The translations under genes and the position numbers were made by a program. 64,000 nt of DNA from Streptomyces bottropensis ATCC 25435 (GTDB lineage Bacteria > Actinomycetota > Actinomycetes > Streptomycetales > Streptomycetaceae). The DNA lies in NCBI RefSeq assembly GCF_000383595.1, contig NZ_KB911581.1, positions 6,593,519 through 6,657,518 of the forward strand. The letters run 5' to 3'. A model generated the notes under the pieces. It made no database searches. It was not told the origin of the DNA and saw only the letters and a program-made list of their open reading frames with translations. Positions 23,551 to 32,857 of this stretch are shown here, in pieces. Within the stretch, counting starts at the first letter, position 1; the number at the start of each line of letters is the position of its first letter.

Positions 23551-26500
23551 ATGCCGTCGTCGTTCTCCTCGACGCGGTCCTCGGCGTTCTCGTCGGTTCC
23601 GGCGTTCTCGTCCTTCTCGTCCCTCACGTCCTTCTCGTCGTTGTCGTCGCCCACTCCGGTCGGCAGACAGGCGGAGCGGGACCTGCTGACGGCTGCCGTC
23701 GGGGCGGCCCGGGACGGGCGGGGTTCGTCGGTGTTCGTGCTGGGCGAGCCCGGAATCGGCAAGTCCCGGCTCGTCGAGGACGCCGCGTCGGCCGCCGCCG
23801 CTGCCGGGGCACGGATCCTGCGCGGGCGCGCCGCGTCCGCCGGGCGGGCCGTGCCCCTGCGTCCGCTGGCGGAGGCGGTGTTCTCGGGGTCACGGGGCGA
23901 GGGTGCGCCCTCAAGCGGGGATCTGGGCTTCTACGAACCGCTGTTGTCCCGGCTGTGCGGGCTGGCACCGCAGGACGGCGCCCCGCTCGTCGGGTACGCC
24001 GAGGCGGTGCTCCGGCTCCTGCACGTCCTCGGCCGGCAGGGCGGCTGTGTCCTGGTGCTGGAGGATCTGCACGACGCGGACGCCGACACGCTCGCCATCG
24101 TCGACTATCTGACGGACAACCTCGCCGGCCAGCGGGCCGTGCTGCTGGCCACCCTGCGCGGCGAGCCCGGCCCGGCGCTCGACCTCGCCGAGGGTGCCAC
24201 GTCCCGTCGTACGGCCCGCACGATCCGCCTCGCCCGCCTCGGGCCGGGCGGCACCGCCGAGCTGGCCGCCCGGTGTCTGGGCCACGACACCGCCGAGGAC
24301 GTCCCGGCGGCGGTGCTGGACCGGCTGCACACGGTGTCGGAGGGTGTTCCCTTCGTGGTGGAGGAACTGCTGCGGGCCATGGTCGACGGCGGCGGTCTCG
24401 TCCGGGACGAGAACTCCCGCTGGACGGTGACCGGCTCGCTGGACGCCGGCGTGCCCGACACCGTCGCCGCCGCCGTCCTGCAGCGCGTGGACCAGTTGCC
24501 ACCGGCCGGCATCGCCCTGCTGGAAGCGGCGGCGGTCCTCGGCAGACGCTTTCCCGTGGACATCGCCGCCCGTGCGGCGGGCCTGGACCACGCCACCGCC
24601 CTCACCCAGCTCCGCCACGCGGCCCACGCCCACCTGGTCTCCGACGCCACCACCGCGTCGGACCCCGGCTGGCACACCTTCCGCCACGCCCTCACCGCCG
24701 ACGCCATCACCCGCCGCCTCCTCCCGCCGGAGCGCACGGCGCTGTGCCTGGCGGCAGCGGACGCGATCGAGGCGGCGAAGGGGGTGGGGCGTCAGGAGGC
24801 GAGCGCCGGCGGGCCGGGCTTCGACCGGGCAGGCCTCGACGCGGCGGACTCTGCCGAGGCGGGCCTCGAAGGGACGACCGCCGACGGGACCGATCCGACA
24901 CGCCCGAGCAGCTGGGGTGGACGCGGCGAGGACGAGGGCCGCGGAAGCCACCGTGTCGGCCTCTCCCCCGGGTCGGACCACCCCCGCCGGCCCCTGGGCG
25001 GAGACGCCGACGACGACCTGTACCGGCTCGCCGCGGAGCTGTGCGTGGCCGCGGGGCGGTCGGCGCGCGCGGCCGTGCTGCTCGTGCGGGCCGGGCGGCA
25101 GGCGGTCGCGCGGGGTGCGTTGCTGACCGCCGTAGAACTCCTCGACCGGGGTCTGGAGCTGACCGCCGACTCGCCGGACGCGCCGCCCGAGGCCGTGGCC
25201 CGGCTGCTGGAGGAACTGCTCGACACGCTGGTCCTCACCGGAGACGTACGGCGCGTGCCCGAGCTGGGAGACCGGCTGGACCGGGTCCTGACGGTCTCGG
25301 GTGCGCCGGCCACGCGCCGGGCGGCGGGCTTCCTGACCCGCGCGCGGGCCGCCGCCACCGCCCAGCAGTGGGAGGCCGGCCTGACCGCCGTACGTCGGGC
25401 GAGGGAGCTGCTCCGCGACACGCCCGACCCGGCGGCCCGCGCGGCCCTGGACGCGGTCGCCGCCCACCTGGTGCTCAACTCGCAGCGCCCGGACCGGCTG
25501 GAGGGCGCCCGCGCGCTCGCCGAGGGCGCCGTCGCGACCGCCGAGGAGGTGGGGCTGCCGGAGGTGGCGTGCAAGGCGCTGAACATGCTCGGCTACTGCC
25601 TGCGGCCCCGGGACCTCGGCGAGGCGGAGGACGCGTTCGCCCGGCTGGTCGCCACCGCCGAGGCCCACGCGCTGCCGGTGTGGCGGATCCGCGGCCTGCT
25701 GGAACTGGGCGTGCTCGACCGCGTCCGGTTCACCGGCACGGACCGGCTGCTGGCCGCGCGCGCGGCCGCCGAGGACACCGGCGCGGTGCTCCTGACGGCC
25801 TGGGCCGACATGCACCTGACCCTCGCCCACATCCTGCGCGACGAACACGACCGGGCGACGGAGTCCGCGCGCCAGCTCCGGGCGACGGCCCGCAGACTGC
25901 GGCTGCGCGAGGTGGAGCTGATCGGCGCCGGGGTGGACGGCATCATCGCCGCCTCGCTCGGGGAGCGGGAGAAGCTCGACGCCACCCTGCGCACCCTGGA
26001 GCGCGCGCTCGCCGGGCGGAGCGCCGGGGCCCTGTGGGGCTACGCCGACACCTCCGTCTGGGGCTGGGCCCAGGGCATCTGCTCCCTGCTGCGGGAGGAA
26101 CACGACCGCGCGCTGGCCGAGTTCACGGAGGCGGACGGGGTCATGCGGGCACTGCCCAGCACCGGTGGCGTGACCGGCTTCCTCGGCCCGTACCTCCTCC
26201 TGCGCACCCTGCGCGGCACGGCCGACTGGGGTGAACTGGACGGCCCCGGCACCGAGCGGCTCACCCAGGTCCAGTGGGACCGCCCCTTCGCCGGCTGGTC
26301 CCGAGCCGTCCTGCTGGGCCGCGAGGGCCGCGCCGCCGAGGCCGCCAAGGCGGCTCAGGAGGCGCTGACCGGGACCGCCGGGATCCCCCTGGCCGCGCAT
26401 CTCTGTCTGCGCCTGGGTGCCGAGGCCGCGCTCGCCGACGGCTGGGGCCGGCCCGTCGAATGGCTGCGTGCCGCCGAGCAGTTCTTCCACGAGCGGGGCA

Positions 26501-26799
26501 CGACCCGCGTGTCGGCCGCGTGCCGGGCGCTGCTGCGCGACGCGGGATCCCCCGTGCCCCGCCGCCGCCAGGGCCACGACACCATCCCGGCAGAACTGCG
26601 GCGCGCGGGGGTGACCGCACGGGAGTACGAGGTCCTGCGGCTGCTCGGTGCCCGGCTGGGCAACCAGGAGATCGCCGAGCACCTGTTCCTCTCCCCCCGC
26701 ACCGTCGAGAAGCACCTCGCCAGCCTCCGTGACCGCACCGGCCGCCCCGACCGCGCCGCACTGATCGCCCTGGCCAGGAAATACGCCGACGAGCGGTGA
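23551..26799 (+). CDS. Large ATPase-LuxR transcriptional regulator
   Basis: 1082 residues if the ATG at 23551 is used; a TTG at 23533 or a start nearer S-S-P-T-P-V-G-R (around 23650) is possible. The first ~30 codons encode a Ser/Phe-rich repeat. An AAA/STAND ATPase follows: Walker A in L-G-E-P-G-I-G-K-S (around residue 66) and Walker B in L-V-L-E-D-L-H-D-A-D. A low-complexity hydrophilic insert lies around residues 415-485. A long helical TPR-like region comes next, and a C-terminal LuxR HTH (L-T-A-R-E-Y-E-V-L-R-L-L, S-P-R-T-V-E-K-H-L). This is the LAL/MalT-like architecture, a ligand- and ATP-gated activator. Its target genes are unknown; it is divergent from the lipoprotein gene. Confidence 0.9.
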   Translation: MPSSFSSTRSSAFSSVPAFSSFSSLTSFSSLSSPTPVGRQAERDLLTAAVGAARDGRGSSVFVLGEPGIGKSRLVEDAASAAAAAGARILRGRAASAGRAVPLRPLAEAVFSGSRGEGAPSSGDLGFYEPLLSRLCGLAPQDGAPLVGYAEAVLRLLHVLGRQGGCVLVLEDLHDADADTLAIVDYLTDNLAGQRAVLLATLRGEPGPALDLAEGATSRRTARTIRLARLGPGGTAELAARCLGHDTAEDVPAAVLDRLHTVSEGVPFVVEELLRAMVDGGGLVRDENSRWTVTGSLDAGVPDTVAAAVLQRVDQLPPAGIALLEAAAVLGRRFPVDIAARAAGLDHATALTQLRHAAHAHLVSDATTASDPGWHTFRHALTADAITRRLLPPERTALCLAAADAIEAAKGVGRQEASAGGPGFDRAGLDAADSAEAGLEGTTADGTDPTRPSSWGGRGEDEGRGSHRVGLSPGSDHPRRPLGGDADDDLYRLAAELCVAAGRSARAAVLLVRAGRQAVARGALLTAVELLDRGLELTADSPDAPPEAVARLLEELLDTLVLTGDVRRVPELGDRLDRVLTVSGAPATRRAAGFLTRARAAATAQQWEAGLTAVRRARELLRDTPDPAARAALDAVAAHLVLNSQRPDRLEGARALAEGAVATAEEVGLPEVACKALNMLGYCLRPRDLGEAEDAFARLVATAEAHALPVWRIRGLLELGVLDRVRFTGTDRLLAARAAAEDTGAVLLTAWADMHLTLAHILRDEHDRATESARQLRATARRLRLREVELIGAGVDGIIAASLGEREKLDATLRTLERALAGRSAGALWGYADTSVWGWAQGICSLLREEHDRALAEFTEADGVMRALPSTGGVTGFLGPYLLLRTLRGTADWGELDGPGTERLTQVQWDRPFAGWSRAVLLGREGRAAEAAKAAQEALTGTAGIPLAAHLCLRLGAEAALADGWGRPVEWLRAAEQFFHERGTTRVSAACRALLRDAGSPVPRRRQGHDTIPAELRRAGVTAREYEVLRLLGARLGNQEIAEHLFLSPRTVEKHLASLRDRTGRPDRAALIALARKYADER

Positions 26800-26800
26800 G

Positions 26801-26833
26801 CGGCGGGCCGACTGCTCGGCGCCCGGCCCGCCG
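26801..26833 (+). terminator. Hairpin after the LuxR-type regulator
   Basis: CGGCGGGCC (26801-26809) pairs with GGCCCGCCG (26825-26833) around a 15-base loop. It starts two bases after the stop codon of the regulator gene. Confidence 0.6.
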
Positions 26834-26973
26834 TGGCACGGCCACTGACGGCTCCTCGGCCCGGCCCGGCCCGCGCTCGCCACCCGACGTACAGCGCACA
26901 ACCGTCTGAACTCTGCGCGGATTTCAGGCTTCTGTCTTACCCCCGGCCCTACCGATCAGTAATCTCGTCGGCC

Positions 26974-28650
26974 GTGACCAGTCGCAGATCTCACTCCCGC
27001 CCCGACTCCCCCGCCCAGCCCACGGGTTCGGCCGCACCGAGTCGCCGTACGGTCGTCAAGGCGGCCGCCGCCGGGGCCGTTCTCGCCGCGCCGCTCTCCG
27101 CCGTGATCCCGGCACACGCGGCGCAGTCCCCCGCCTTCCTGCACGGCGTCGCCTCCGGCGACCCGCTGCCCGACGGTGTCCTGCTGTGGACCCGCGTGAC
27201 ACCCACCGCCGCCGCGATACCCGGCTCCGGTCTCGGCCCGGACATCGAGGTCGGCTGGACCGTCGCCCTGGACAAGGCGTTCACGAACATCGTCGCCAAG
27301 GGCTCGACGACCGCGACCGCCGCCTCCGACCACACCGTCAAGGCCGACGTCCGCGGCCTGGTGCCCGCCACGCACTACTGGTTCCGCTTCTCGGCCGGCG
27401 GCACCGACTCGCCCGCCGCCCGCACCCGCACCGCCCCGGCCGCCGACGCCGCCACCGCCAACCTGCGCTTCGGCGTGGTCTCCTGCGCCAACTGGGAGGG
27501 CGGCCACTTCTCCGCCTACCGCCATCTGGCCGCGCGCGGCGACCTGGACGCCTGGCTGCATCTCGGCGACTACATCTACGAGTACGGCACCGGCGAGTAC
27601 GCCACCCGCGGCAAGGTCGTACGGCCGCACGCGCCGACCCACGAGATCGTCTCCCTCGCCGACTACCGCGTCCGGCACGCCCGTTACAAGACCGACCCGG
27701 ATCTGCAGGCCCTGCACGCGGTCGCGCCGGTCGTGGCCATCTGGGACGACCACGAGATCGCCAACGACGCGTGGTCGGGCGGCGCCGAGAACCACACCGA
27801 GGGCGCGGAAGGCACGTGGGCGGCCCGGCAGGCGGCGGCCAAGCAGGCGTACTTCGAGTGGATGCCGGTGCGCCCGGCGCTGGCGGGCACCACCTACCGC
27901 CGTCTGCGTTTCGGCAAGCTCGTCGACCTCTCCCTGCTGGACCTGCGCTCCTTCCGCTCGCAGCAGGTGGGCGTGGGCGACGGCGAGGTCGACGACCCGG
28001 ACCGTACGCTGACGGGCCGGGCCCAGCTCGACTGGCTGAAGGCCGGGCTGAAGTCGTCCGACACGACGTGGCGGCTGGTCGGCAACTCGGTAATGATGGC
28101 GCCGTTCGCCCTCGGCAACCTCACGGCCGACCTCTTCGAACCCCTCGCGGAGCTGCTCGGTCTGCCGAAGGAGGGCCTCGCCCTCAACCCCGACCAGTGG
28201 GACGGCTACACCGACGACCGCCGCGAACTCCTCGCCCATCTGCGGCAGAACGCGATCGGCAACACGGTCTTCCTCACCGGCGACATCCACATGGCCTGGG
28301 CCAACGACGTACCGGTCAACGCCGGGACGTACCCGCTGTCGGCCTCCGCCGCCACCGAGTTCGTGGTCACCTCGGTCACCTCCGACAACCTCGACGACCT
28401 CGTCAAGGTCCCCGAGGGCACCGTCTCCGCGCTGGCCTCCCCGCTCATCCGCGCCGCCAACCGGCATGTGCACTGGGTCGACACCGACCGCCACGGCTAC
28501 GGCGTCCTGGACATCACGGCCGCGCGCGCCCAGATGGACTTCTACGTCCTCTCCGACCGTACGAAGCCCGACGCGACGTCCTCCTGGGCACGCTCGTACC
28601 GGACCCGGAGCGGAACCCAGAAGGTGGAGCGCACGTACGACCCCGTGTAG
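26974..28650 (+). CDS. phoD: Tat-exported PhoD-type alkaline phosphatase
   Basis: 558 residues from the GTG at 26974; the frame opens earlier (26833), but the Tat signal fits this start. The twin-arginine motif P-S-R-R-T-V-V-K is at about residues 24-31, followed by an Ala-rich hydrophobic stretch and A-H-A-A. An N-terminal Ig-like domain then leads to the metallophosphatase core: [29 protein letters not shown] and L-T-G-D-I-H-M-A-W supply the metal ligands. PhoD is a Ca/Fe-dependent secreted phosphodiesterase/phosphomonoesterase that releases phosphate. I saw no regular PHO box upstream, so PhoP control is not shown. Length fits the family. Confidence 0.93.
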   Translation: MTSRRSHSRPDSPAQPTGSAAPSRRTVVKAAAAGAVLAAPLSAVIPAHAAQSPAFLHGVASGDPLPDGVLLWTRVTPTAAAIPGSGLGPDIEVGWTVALDKAFTNIVAKGSTTATAASDHTVKADVRGLVPATHYWFRFSAGGTDSPAARTRTAPAADAATANLRFGVVSCANWEGGHFSAYRHLAARGDLDAWLHLGDYIYEYGTGEYATRGKVVRPHAPTHEIVSLADYRVRHARYKTDPDLQALHAVAPVVAIWDDHEIANDAWSGGAENHTEGAEGTWAARQAAAKQAYFEWMPVRPALAGTTYRRLRFGKLVDLSLLDLRSFRSQQVGVGDGEVDDPDRTLTGRAQLDWLKAGLKSSDTTWRLVGNSVMMAPFALGNLTADLFEPLAELLGLPKEGLALNPDQWDGYTDDRRELLAHLRQNAIGNTVFLTGDIHMAWANDVPVNAGTYPLSASAATEFVVTSVTSDNLDDLVKVPEGTVSALASPLIRAANRHVHWVDTDRHGYGVLDITAARAQMDFYVLSDRTKPDATSSWARSYRTRSGTQKVERTYDPV

Positions 28651-28673
28651 ACCGCGATGAACCAGCCGCGGGA

Positions 28674-29243
28674 CTAGAGGGTTTCGAGGAAGCCGAGCGC
28701 CACCCGCCAGGTGGCCTCGGCGGCCTCCTCGTCGTAGTCCGGCAGCTCGGGGTCGGTGTAGAGGTGGCCGGCTCCGGCGTATCTGTAGACCTCGACGTCG
28801 GCCCCGGCCCTGCGCATCTGGAGGTACCAGGCACTCAGCCAGTCGTCCGGCTCGAAGGGGTCGGGCTCGGCGACGTGCAGTTGGACGGGCAGGTCGTCCA
28901 CGGACGCGGTGGCGGCGATGTCCGAGGTGCCGTGCAGAAGCAGCAGCCCGCGCGCGTTCTTGTCGCCCAGGGCCAACGTCTGGGCGGTCGCGGCTCCCAG
29001 GGAGAACCCGGCGTAGACGAGGCCACGCTCCGAGTACGGCGCGGCGGCCAGGACCGCCCGCTTGAGAAGCTCCTCCCTGCCCAGCTCCTCGTTGAAGGCC
29101 ATGCCGTCCTCGACCGTGTCGAACGTCCGTCCGGCGAAGAGGTCGGGGGTCCACACCTCGTGTCCGGCGGCGCGCAGCCGGTCCGCCGCGTCGCGCACGG
29201 CGGGCCGCAGACCGTAGGTCGAGTGGAAGAGCACGATGTTCAT
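28674..29243 (-). CDS. Dienelactone hydrolase-like alpha/beta hydrolase
   Basis: 189 residues from the ATG at 29243. The fold is read from I-V-L-F-H-S-T-Y-G-L-R-P at the N-terminus, the nucleophile elbow G-F-S-L-G-A-A (around residue 79), an acidic segment A-E-P-D-P-F-E-P-D-D, and the His in Y-A-G-A-G-H-L-Y-T-D (around 158). Classical dienelactone hydrolases use Cys at the elbow; here it is Ser, so a general esterase or lactonase activity is more likely. It converges with phoD (23-bp gap) and diverges from the mechanosensitive-channel gene. Confidence 0.87.
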   Translation of the reverse strand: MNIVLFHSTYGLRPAVRDAADRLRAAGHEVWTPDLFAGRTFDTVEDGMAFNEELGREELLKRAVLAAAPYSERGLVYAGFSLGAATAQTLALGDKNARGLLLLHGTSDIAATASVDDLPVQLHVAEPDPFEPDDWLSAWYLQMRRAGADVEVYRYAGAGHLYTDPELPDYDEEAAEATWRVALGFLETL

Positions 29244-29280
29244 GAGGCCATCGTGCCAGCCGGATCCGACACCCGGCCCG

Positions 29281-29327
29281 CCGACCGGTTCCCCGAGCAG
29301 CCCGCCGGCCGATTCGCCGACCGGTTC
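29281..29327. repeat. 11-bp direct repeat CCGACCGGTTC, two copies
   Basis: Copies at 29281-29291 and 29317-29327, 36 bp apart centre to centre, in the 167-bp divergent gap between the hydrolase and the MscS-like gene. A related GGCCGATTCGCCG lies between them. This could be an operator pair or a chance duplication. Confidence 0.4.
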
Positions 29328-29410
29328 GCCGTAGGGCCGCGACGCCCGTACCCAGAGCGCGTCGGAAGTCACATGTTCATGACCCCGCGCGGCCGGTTAC
29401 GTTCGAAGGC

Positions 29411-30535
29411 ATGGAGAATCTACTCCGCCCATTGATCGTCGTCGGCGGTTCGGTCGTCCTCACGCTGCTCATCGGCTGGACGACCGATCTGCTGCTGCGC
29501 AAAGCGGACCAGCGGCACCACGAGACACCTCTGTGGGGCCTGCTGCGCCGCGGCCGCATCCCCTACCAGCTGTTCCTGTGCGCGGCCTTGCTCAGAGCGA
29601 CGTACGACGAGGCGCAGCTGCTGGAGCAGCACCGGACCGCCGCGGGCCGCACCCTGACGCTGGTGCTGATCGGTTCGACGGCCTGGCTGGTGATCCGCAT
29701 CGCGGCGGCGATAGTGGAGACGACGTACAGCCGTTACGCCCGCGTCCACCGCGACGCCGCCCGGGTACGCCGGGTGCGCACCCAGGTGACGCTGATCATG
29801 CGGGTGGTCTCGGCGATCGTCGGTGTGGTCGCCGCGGCCGCGATGCTGCTGGCCTTCCCGGCGATGCGCGCGGCCGGCGCCTCGCTGCTGGCCTCGGCCG
29901 GGCTGCTCGGCATCGTCGCCGGTATCGCCGCGCAGTCCACGCTGAGCAACCTCTTCGCCGGGCTGCAGATCGCCTTCGGCGACATGGTCCGCCTCGGTGA
30001 CGTGGTCGTGGTGGAGGGCGAGTGGGGCACGGTCGACGAGATCACCCTCACCTTCCTGACGGTCCGCACCTGGGACGAGCGCCGCATCACGATGCCGGTG
30101 TCGTACTTCACCTCGAAGCCCTTCGAGAACTGGTCCCGCGGCGGCGCCCAGATGACCGGCACGGTCTTCCTCCACGTCGACCACGCCGCGCCGCTGCTCG
30201 CGATGCGCGACAAGCTCCGCGACATCCTGCGGTCCTGCTCCGCGTGGGACGGCCGTCACTACGACCTGACCGTCACCGACACGACCCCCTCCACCATGGA
30301 GGTCCGCGCCCTCGTCACCGCCAAGGACCCGGACGACCTGTGGACCGTCCGCGTCACCGTCCGCGAGCAGCTCGTCCACTGGCTCACCGAGACCCACCCG
30401 TACGCCCTCCCCCGCATCAACACCGCCGACGCGGTCCTCTCCCCGACCCACCCCAACGGCCACGTCGACGGCCGCGTCCCCCGCCTCACGCGCAGCAAGG
30501 TCCACGAGCCCCCGTGGTCGCCGGGCAGAGGCTGA
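29411..30535 (+). CDS. MscS-family mechanosensitive channel
   Basis: 374 residues. Membrane helices lie at about 8-28, 65-85 (around T-L-V-L-I-G-S-T-A-W-L-V-I-R) and 115-165. The pore-lining TM3 region is rich in Ala/Gly (L-L-A-S-A-G-L-L-G-I-V-A-G-I-A-A-Q-S-T-L-S-N-L). It is followed by the family motif F-A-G-L-Q-I-A-F-G-D-M-V-R-L-G-D-V-V-V-V-E-G-E-W-G-T-V-D-E-I. A beta domain and C-terminal cytoplasmic part follow. It opens under membrane tension to release osmolytes. Start at the ATG at 29411. Followed by a 12-bp terminator. Confidence 0.93.
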   Translation: MENLLRPLIVVGGSVVLTLLIGWTTDLLLRKADQRHHETPLWGLLRRGRIPYQLFLCAALLRATYDEAQLLEQHRTAAGRTLTLVLIGSTAWLVIRIAAAIVETTYSRYARVHRDAARVRRVRTQVTLIMRVVSAIVGVVAAAAMLLAFPAMRAAGASLLASAGLLGIVAGIAAQSTLSNLFAGLQIAFGDMVRLGDVVVVEGEWGTVDEITLTFLTVRTWDERRITMPVSYFTSKPFENWSRGGAQMTGTVFLHVDHAAPLLAMRDKLRDILRSCSAWDGRHYDLTVTDTTPSTMEVRALVTAKDPDDLWTVRVTVREQLVHWLTETHPYALPRINTADAVLSPTHPNGHVDGRVPRLTRSKVHEPPWSPGRG

Positions 30536-30545
30536 CAGACCGCGA

Positions 30546-30586
30546 GTGCGGGCTCAGCGGCCGGATCACGCCGTCTGAGCCCGCAC
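30546..30586. terminator. Hairpin between the MscS-like gene and the antiporter
   Basis: GTGCGGGCTCAG (30546-30557) pairs exactly with CTGAGCCCGCAC (30575-30586). The 17-base loop can itself form CGGC/GCCG pairs. It starts 11 bases after the channel stop codon and lies between convergent genes. Confidence 0.8.
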
Positions 30587-30681
30587 CCGCACCTGCGCCG
30601 CCTGCGCCTGCACTCGCGTCGACCCGGACCACGTCAGCCGAGCGGCCGGGGAGGAACAGACGCAGACGCACCCACACCCGC

Positions 30682-30730
30682 CGACTCACCGACTCACCGA
30701 CTCACCGCAGTGTCCGCCGACTCACCGCAG
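30682..30730. repeat. CGACTCAC repeats at the 3' end of the antiporter gene
   Basis: Three perfect tandem copies of CGACTCAC (30682-30705) and a fourth at 30718-30725. The fourth contains the antiporter stop codon on the minus strand. The 13-mer CGACTCACCGCAG occurs at 30698-30710 and again at 30718-30730, so the end of the coding region seems to have been duplicated downstream. Confidence 0.7.
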
Positions 30731-32308
30731 ACTGCGCACATCCAGATGCCGCAGCACCCGGTCCACCACCTCGGGATTCGCCCCCGGCTCACTCCGCGCG
30801 GCCAGCACCTCGTGCCGAGCCGCGCTCAACATCTCCCCCTGGATCCGACGCATCCGGCGAAGCCTGTGCACCCGCTGCTCGTGCCCCTCCCGGCGTTCGT
30901 CCTCCCCCACCTCCGGGCTGATCCGCACCGCGATCTCGACGGCCCGCCGCAGCAGCCGCTCGGACATCTCCTCCGGCAGCTCCTCCGTCTCCTCGATCTC
31001 CTTCAGCCGTCGCTTCGCCGCCTTCGCCGCCCGCACGGCCAACGCCTTCTCGAACTCCTTCTCGGCCCCCTCGTCCGCCCGCACCCCCAACCACCGCACC
31101 AGCCGCGGCAGGGTCAGCCCCTGCAGCACCAGCGTCGCCATGATCACGCCGAACGCGATGAACACGATCTCGTCCCGGTCGGGGAACGGCGCCCCGCTCT
31201 CGGTCTCCAGCGGAATCGCGAGCGCCAGCGCCACGGACGCCACCCCCCGCATCCCCGACCACCACATCACCACGGTCTCGCGCCACGACACGGGAATCTC
31301 CTCGTCGTAGTCCCGCTTGGCGTGCAGCCGCCGGGCCAGCCAGGTGGCCGGCAGCAGCCATGCCAGCCGGACGAGCACCACGACGACCACGACGGCCGCC
31401 GCCCAGCCGAGCATCTCCTGCCACCGCCCGGACGCCGTACGGATCGCGTTGTGCAGCTCCAGCCCGATCAGCCCGAAGGCGACGCCGGTGACAAGCGTGT
31501 CCACGACGTCCCAGACGGTGTGCCCGGCGAGCCGTGTCATGACGTCGTCCGCCCCGAGCGCGTACTCCGCGAGGAACAGCGCGGTCGTGAGCACCGCGAG
31601 CACCCCGGACCCGTGCAACTCCTCGGCCATCACGTACGACGCGTACGGCACGAGCAGGGTCAGTCCGATCTGCAGCGTCGCGTCCTCCAGGAAGTCCATC
31701 AGCTTGTTGGCGGCCCAGCCGAGCACGATCCCCACGACGACGGCGACGACCCCCGACAGCACGAGCTGGAGCGCGGCCCGGGGCCAGGAGAAGGATCCGC
31801 TGACGGCCGCGGCGATGGCCACGTGGTAGAGCACGATGGCCGTGACGTCGTTGAAGAGACCCTCGCCCTCCAGGATCGACACCAGTCGGCGCGGCAGCCC
31901 GAGTTGGCCCGCAACGGCCGTCGCCGCCACCGGGTCGGGCGGCGCGACCAGAGCGCCGAGCGCGAGGGCCGCCGCGATCGGCAGTCCGGGCACGATCGCG
32001 TGCGCCACGGCGGCCACGGCGGCGGTGGTCACGAACACCAGCGCCACGGCCAGCAGGAGGATCGGCCGCAGGTTCGCCGTGAACTGCCGCCAGGAGGTCC
32101 GCCGCACCGCCGCGTAGAGCAACGGCGGCAACAGCAGCGGCAGGATGAGCTCCGGCGGGATCTGCACGTTGGGCACGAAGCCGGGTACGGCGAGGGCGAT
32201 GCCCAGCAGCGTCATCAGCACCGGCGCCGGCAGTTTCAGCCGCTCCCCCACCGGCACACTGACCACGGCCCCGACCAGCAACACGAAGAACAGGGCCAAC
32301 TGATCCAT
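30722..32308 (-). CDS. Na+/H+ antiporter, CPA1/NhaP type
   Basis: 528 residues with about 12 membrane helices from the N-terminus (L-A-L-F-F-V-L-L-V-G-A-V-V-S-V-P-V-G). The ion-binding core has L-V-A-P-P-D-P-V-A-A-T-A-V (around residue 140) and E-G-E-G-L-F-N-D-V-T-A-I-V (around 169), both characteristic of CPA1 exchangers. A further M-W-W-S-G-M-R-G-V-A-S-V-A motif lies near residue 347. The ~110 C-terminal residues are charged and helical (many Lys/Glu/Arg), a likely cytoplasmic regulatory tail. It exchanges Na+ (or K+) for protons at the plasma membrane. The next gene upstream on the same strand ends 72 bp away. Confidence 0.93.
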   Translation of the reverse strand: MDQLALFFVLLVGAVVSVPVGERLKLPAPVLMTLLGIALAVPGFVPNVQIPPELILPLLLPPLLYAAVRRTSWRQFTANLRPILLLAVALVFVTTAAVAAVAHAIVPGLPIAAALALGALVAPPDPVAATAVAGQLGLPRRLVSILEGEGLFNDVTAIVLYHVAIAAAVSGSFSWPRAALQLVLSGVVAVVVGIVLGWAANKLMDFLEDATLQIGLTLLVPYASYVMAEELHGSGVLAVLTTALFLAEYALGADDVMTRLAGHTVWDVVDTLVTGVAFGLIGLELHNAIRTASGRWQEMLGWAAAVVVVVVLVRLAWLLPATWLARRLHAKRDYDEEIPVSWRETVVMWWSGMRGVASVALALAIPLETESGAPFPDRDEIVFIAFGVIMATLVLQGLTLPRLVRWLGVRADEGAEKEFEKALAVRAAKAAKRRLKEIEETEELPEEMSERLLRRAVEIAVRISPEVGEDERREGHEQRVHRLRRMRRIQGEMLSAARHEVLAARSEPGANPEVVDRVLRHLDVRSLR

Positions 32309-32380
32309 GGGGGTGCTCCGCTGGTGCTAGACGATCAAGACCGGCCAGTCTTCAGGGTGCCCCACCCGCACCGTCGAACG

Positions 32381-32857
32381 CTAAATCGACCGCCGCATGG
32401 ACCGATGAGGTATCCCCGCGTCCAGGAACTCCGCCCCGTACGCCACGTACCCCAGCCGTTCGTAGAACCCGAGCGCGTGCGTCTGCGCCCCCAGGTCCAC
32501 CGCGGTCAGCCCGCGCTCCCGCGCCGCCTCCTCGACGGCCCGCACCAGCGCGACCCCGACACCCAGCCCGCGGGCCTCCCCCACGACCGCGAGCCGCCCC
32601 AGCGCCCCGACGCCCGGAGCCCCACCGGTCTTGCCGGCGGCGGCCTCCCCGTACAGCAGCCGCCCGGCCCCGAGGGGCGTCCCGTCGTCCCGGACGGCGA
32701 GGACGTGCACGGCCCCGGCGTCGTACGCGTCGTACTCCAGGTCCTGCGGCACGCCCTGCTCGACGACGAAGACCTCCTTGCGCACCGCGAAGCACGCCTC
32801 GCGGTCGGCGGGACCGTCGGCGACGCGCACCTCGTAGGACACCGGGACGGGACTCAC
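32381..32857 (-). CDS. GNAT-family N-acetyltransferase
   Basis: 158 residues from the GTG at 32857, which overlaps the rluD-like stop codon (GTGA). The acetyl-CoA-binding loop is in [17 protein letters not shown] (around residues 95-110), and the C-terminal [10 protein letters not shown] is the usual GNAT end. The N-terminal [15 protein letters not shown] matches ElaA/YitI-like GNATs. The substrate is unknown. Overlap with the pseudouridine synthase gene suggests coupled translation. Confidence 0.92.
   Translation of the reverse strand: MSPVPVSYEVRVADGPADREACFAVRKEVFVVEQGVPQDLEYDAYDAGAVHVLAVRDDGTPLGAGRLLYGEAAAGKTGGAPGVGALGRLAVVGEARGLGVGVALVRAVEEAARERGLTAVDLGAQTHALGFYERLGYVAYGAEFLDAGIPHRSMRRSI

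Noticed and set aside
23313-23762. Minus-strand 149-residue acidic frame (Glu/Asp/Asn repeats)
   Set aside because: It is the reverse reading of the low-complexity repeat at the start of the LuxR-type gene and overlaps its Walker A region.
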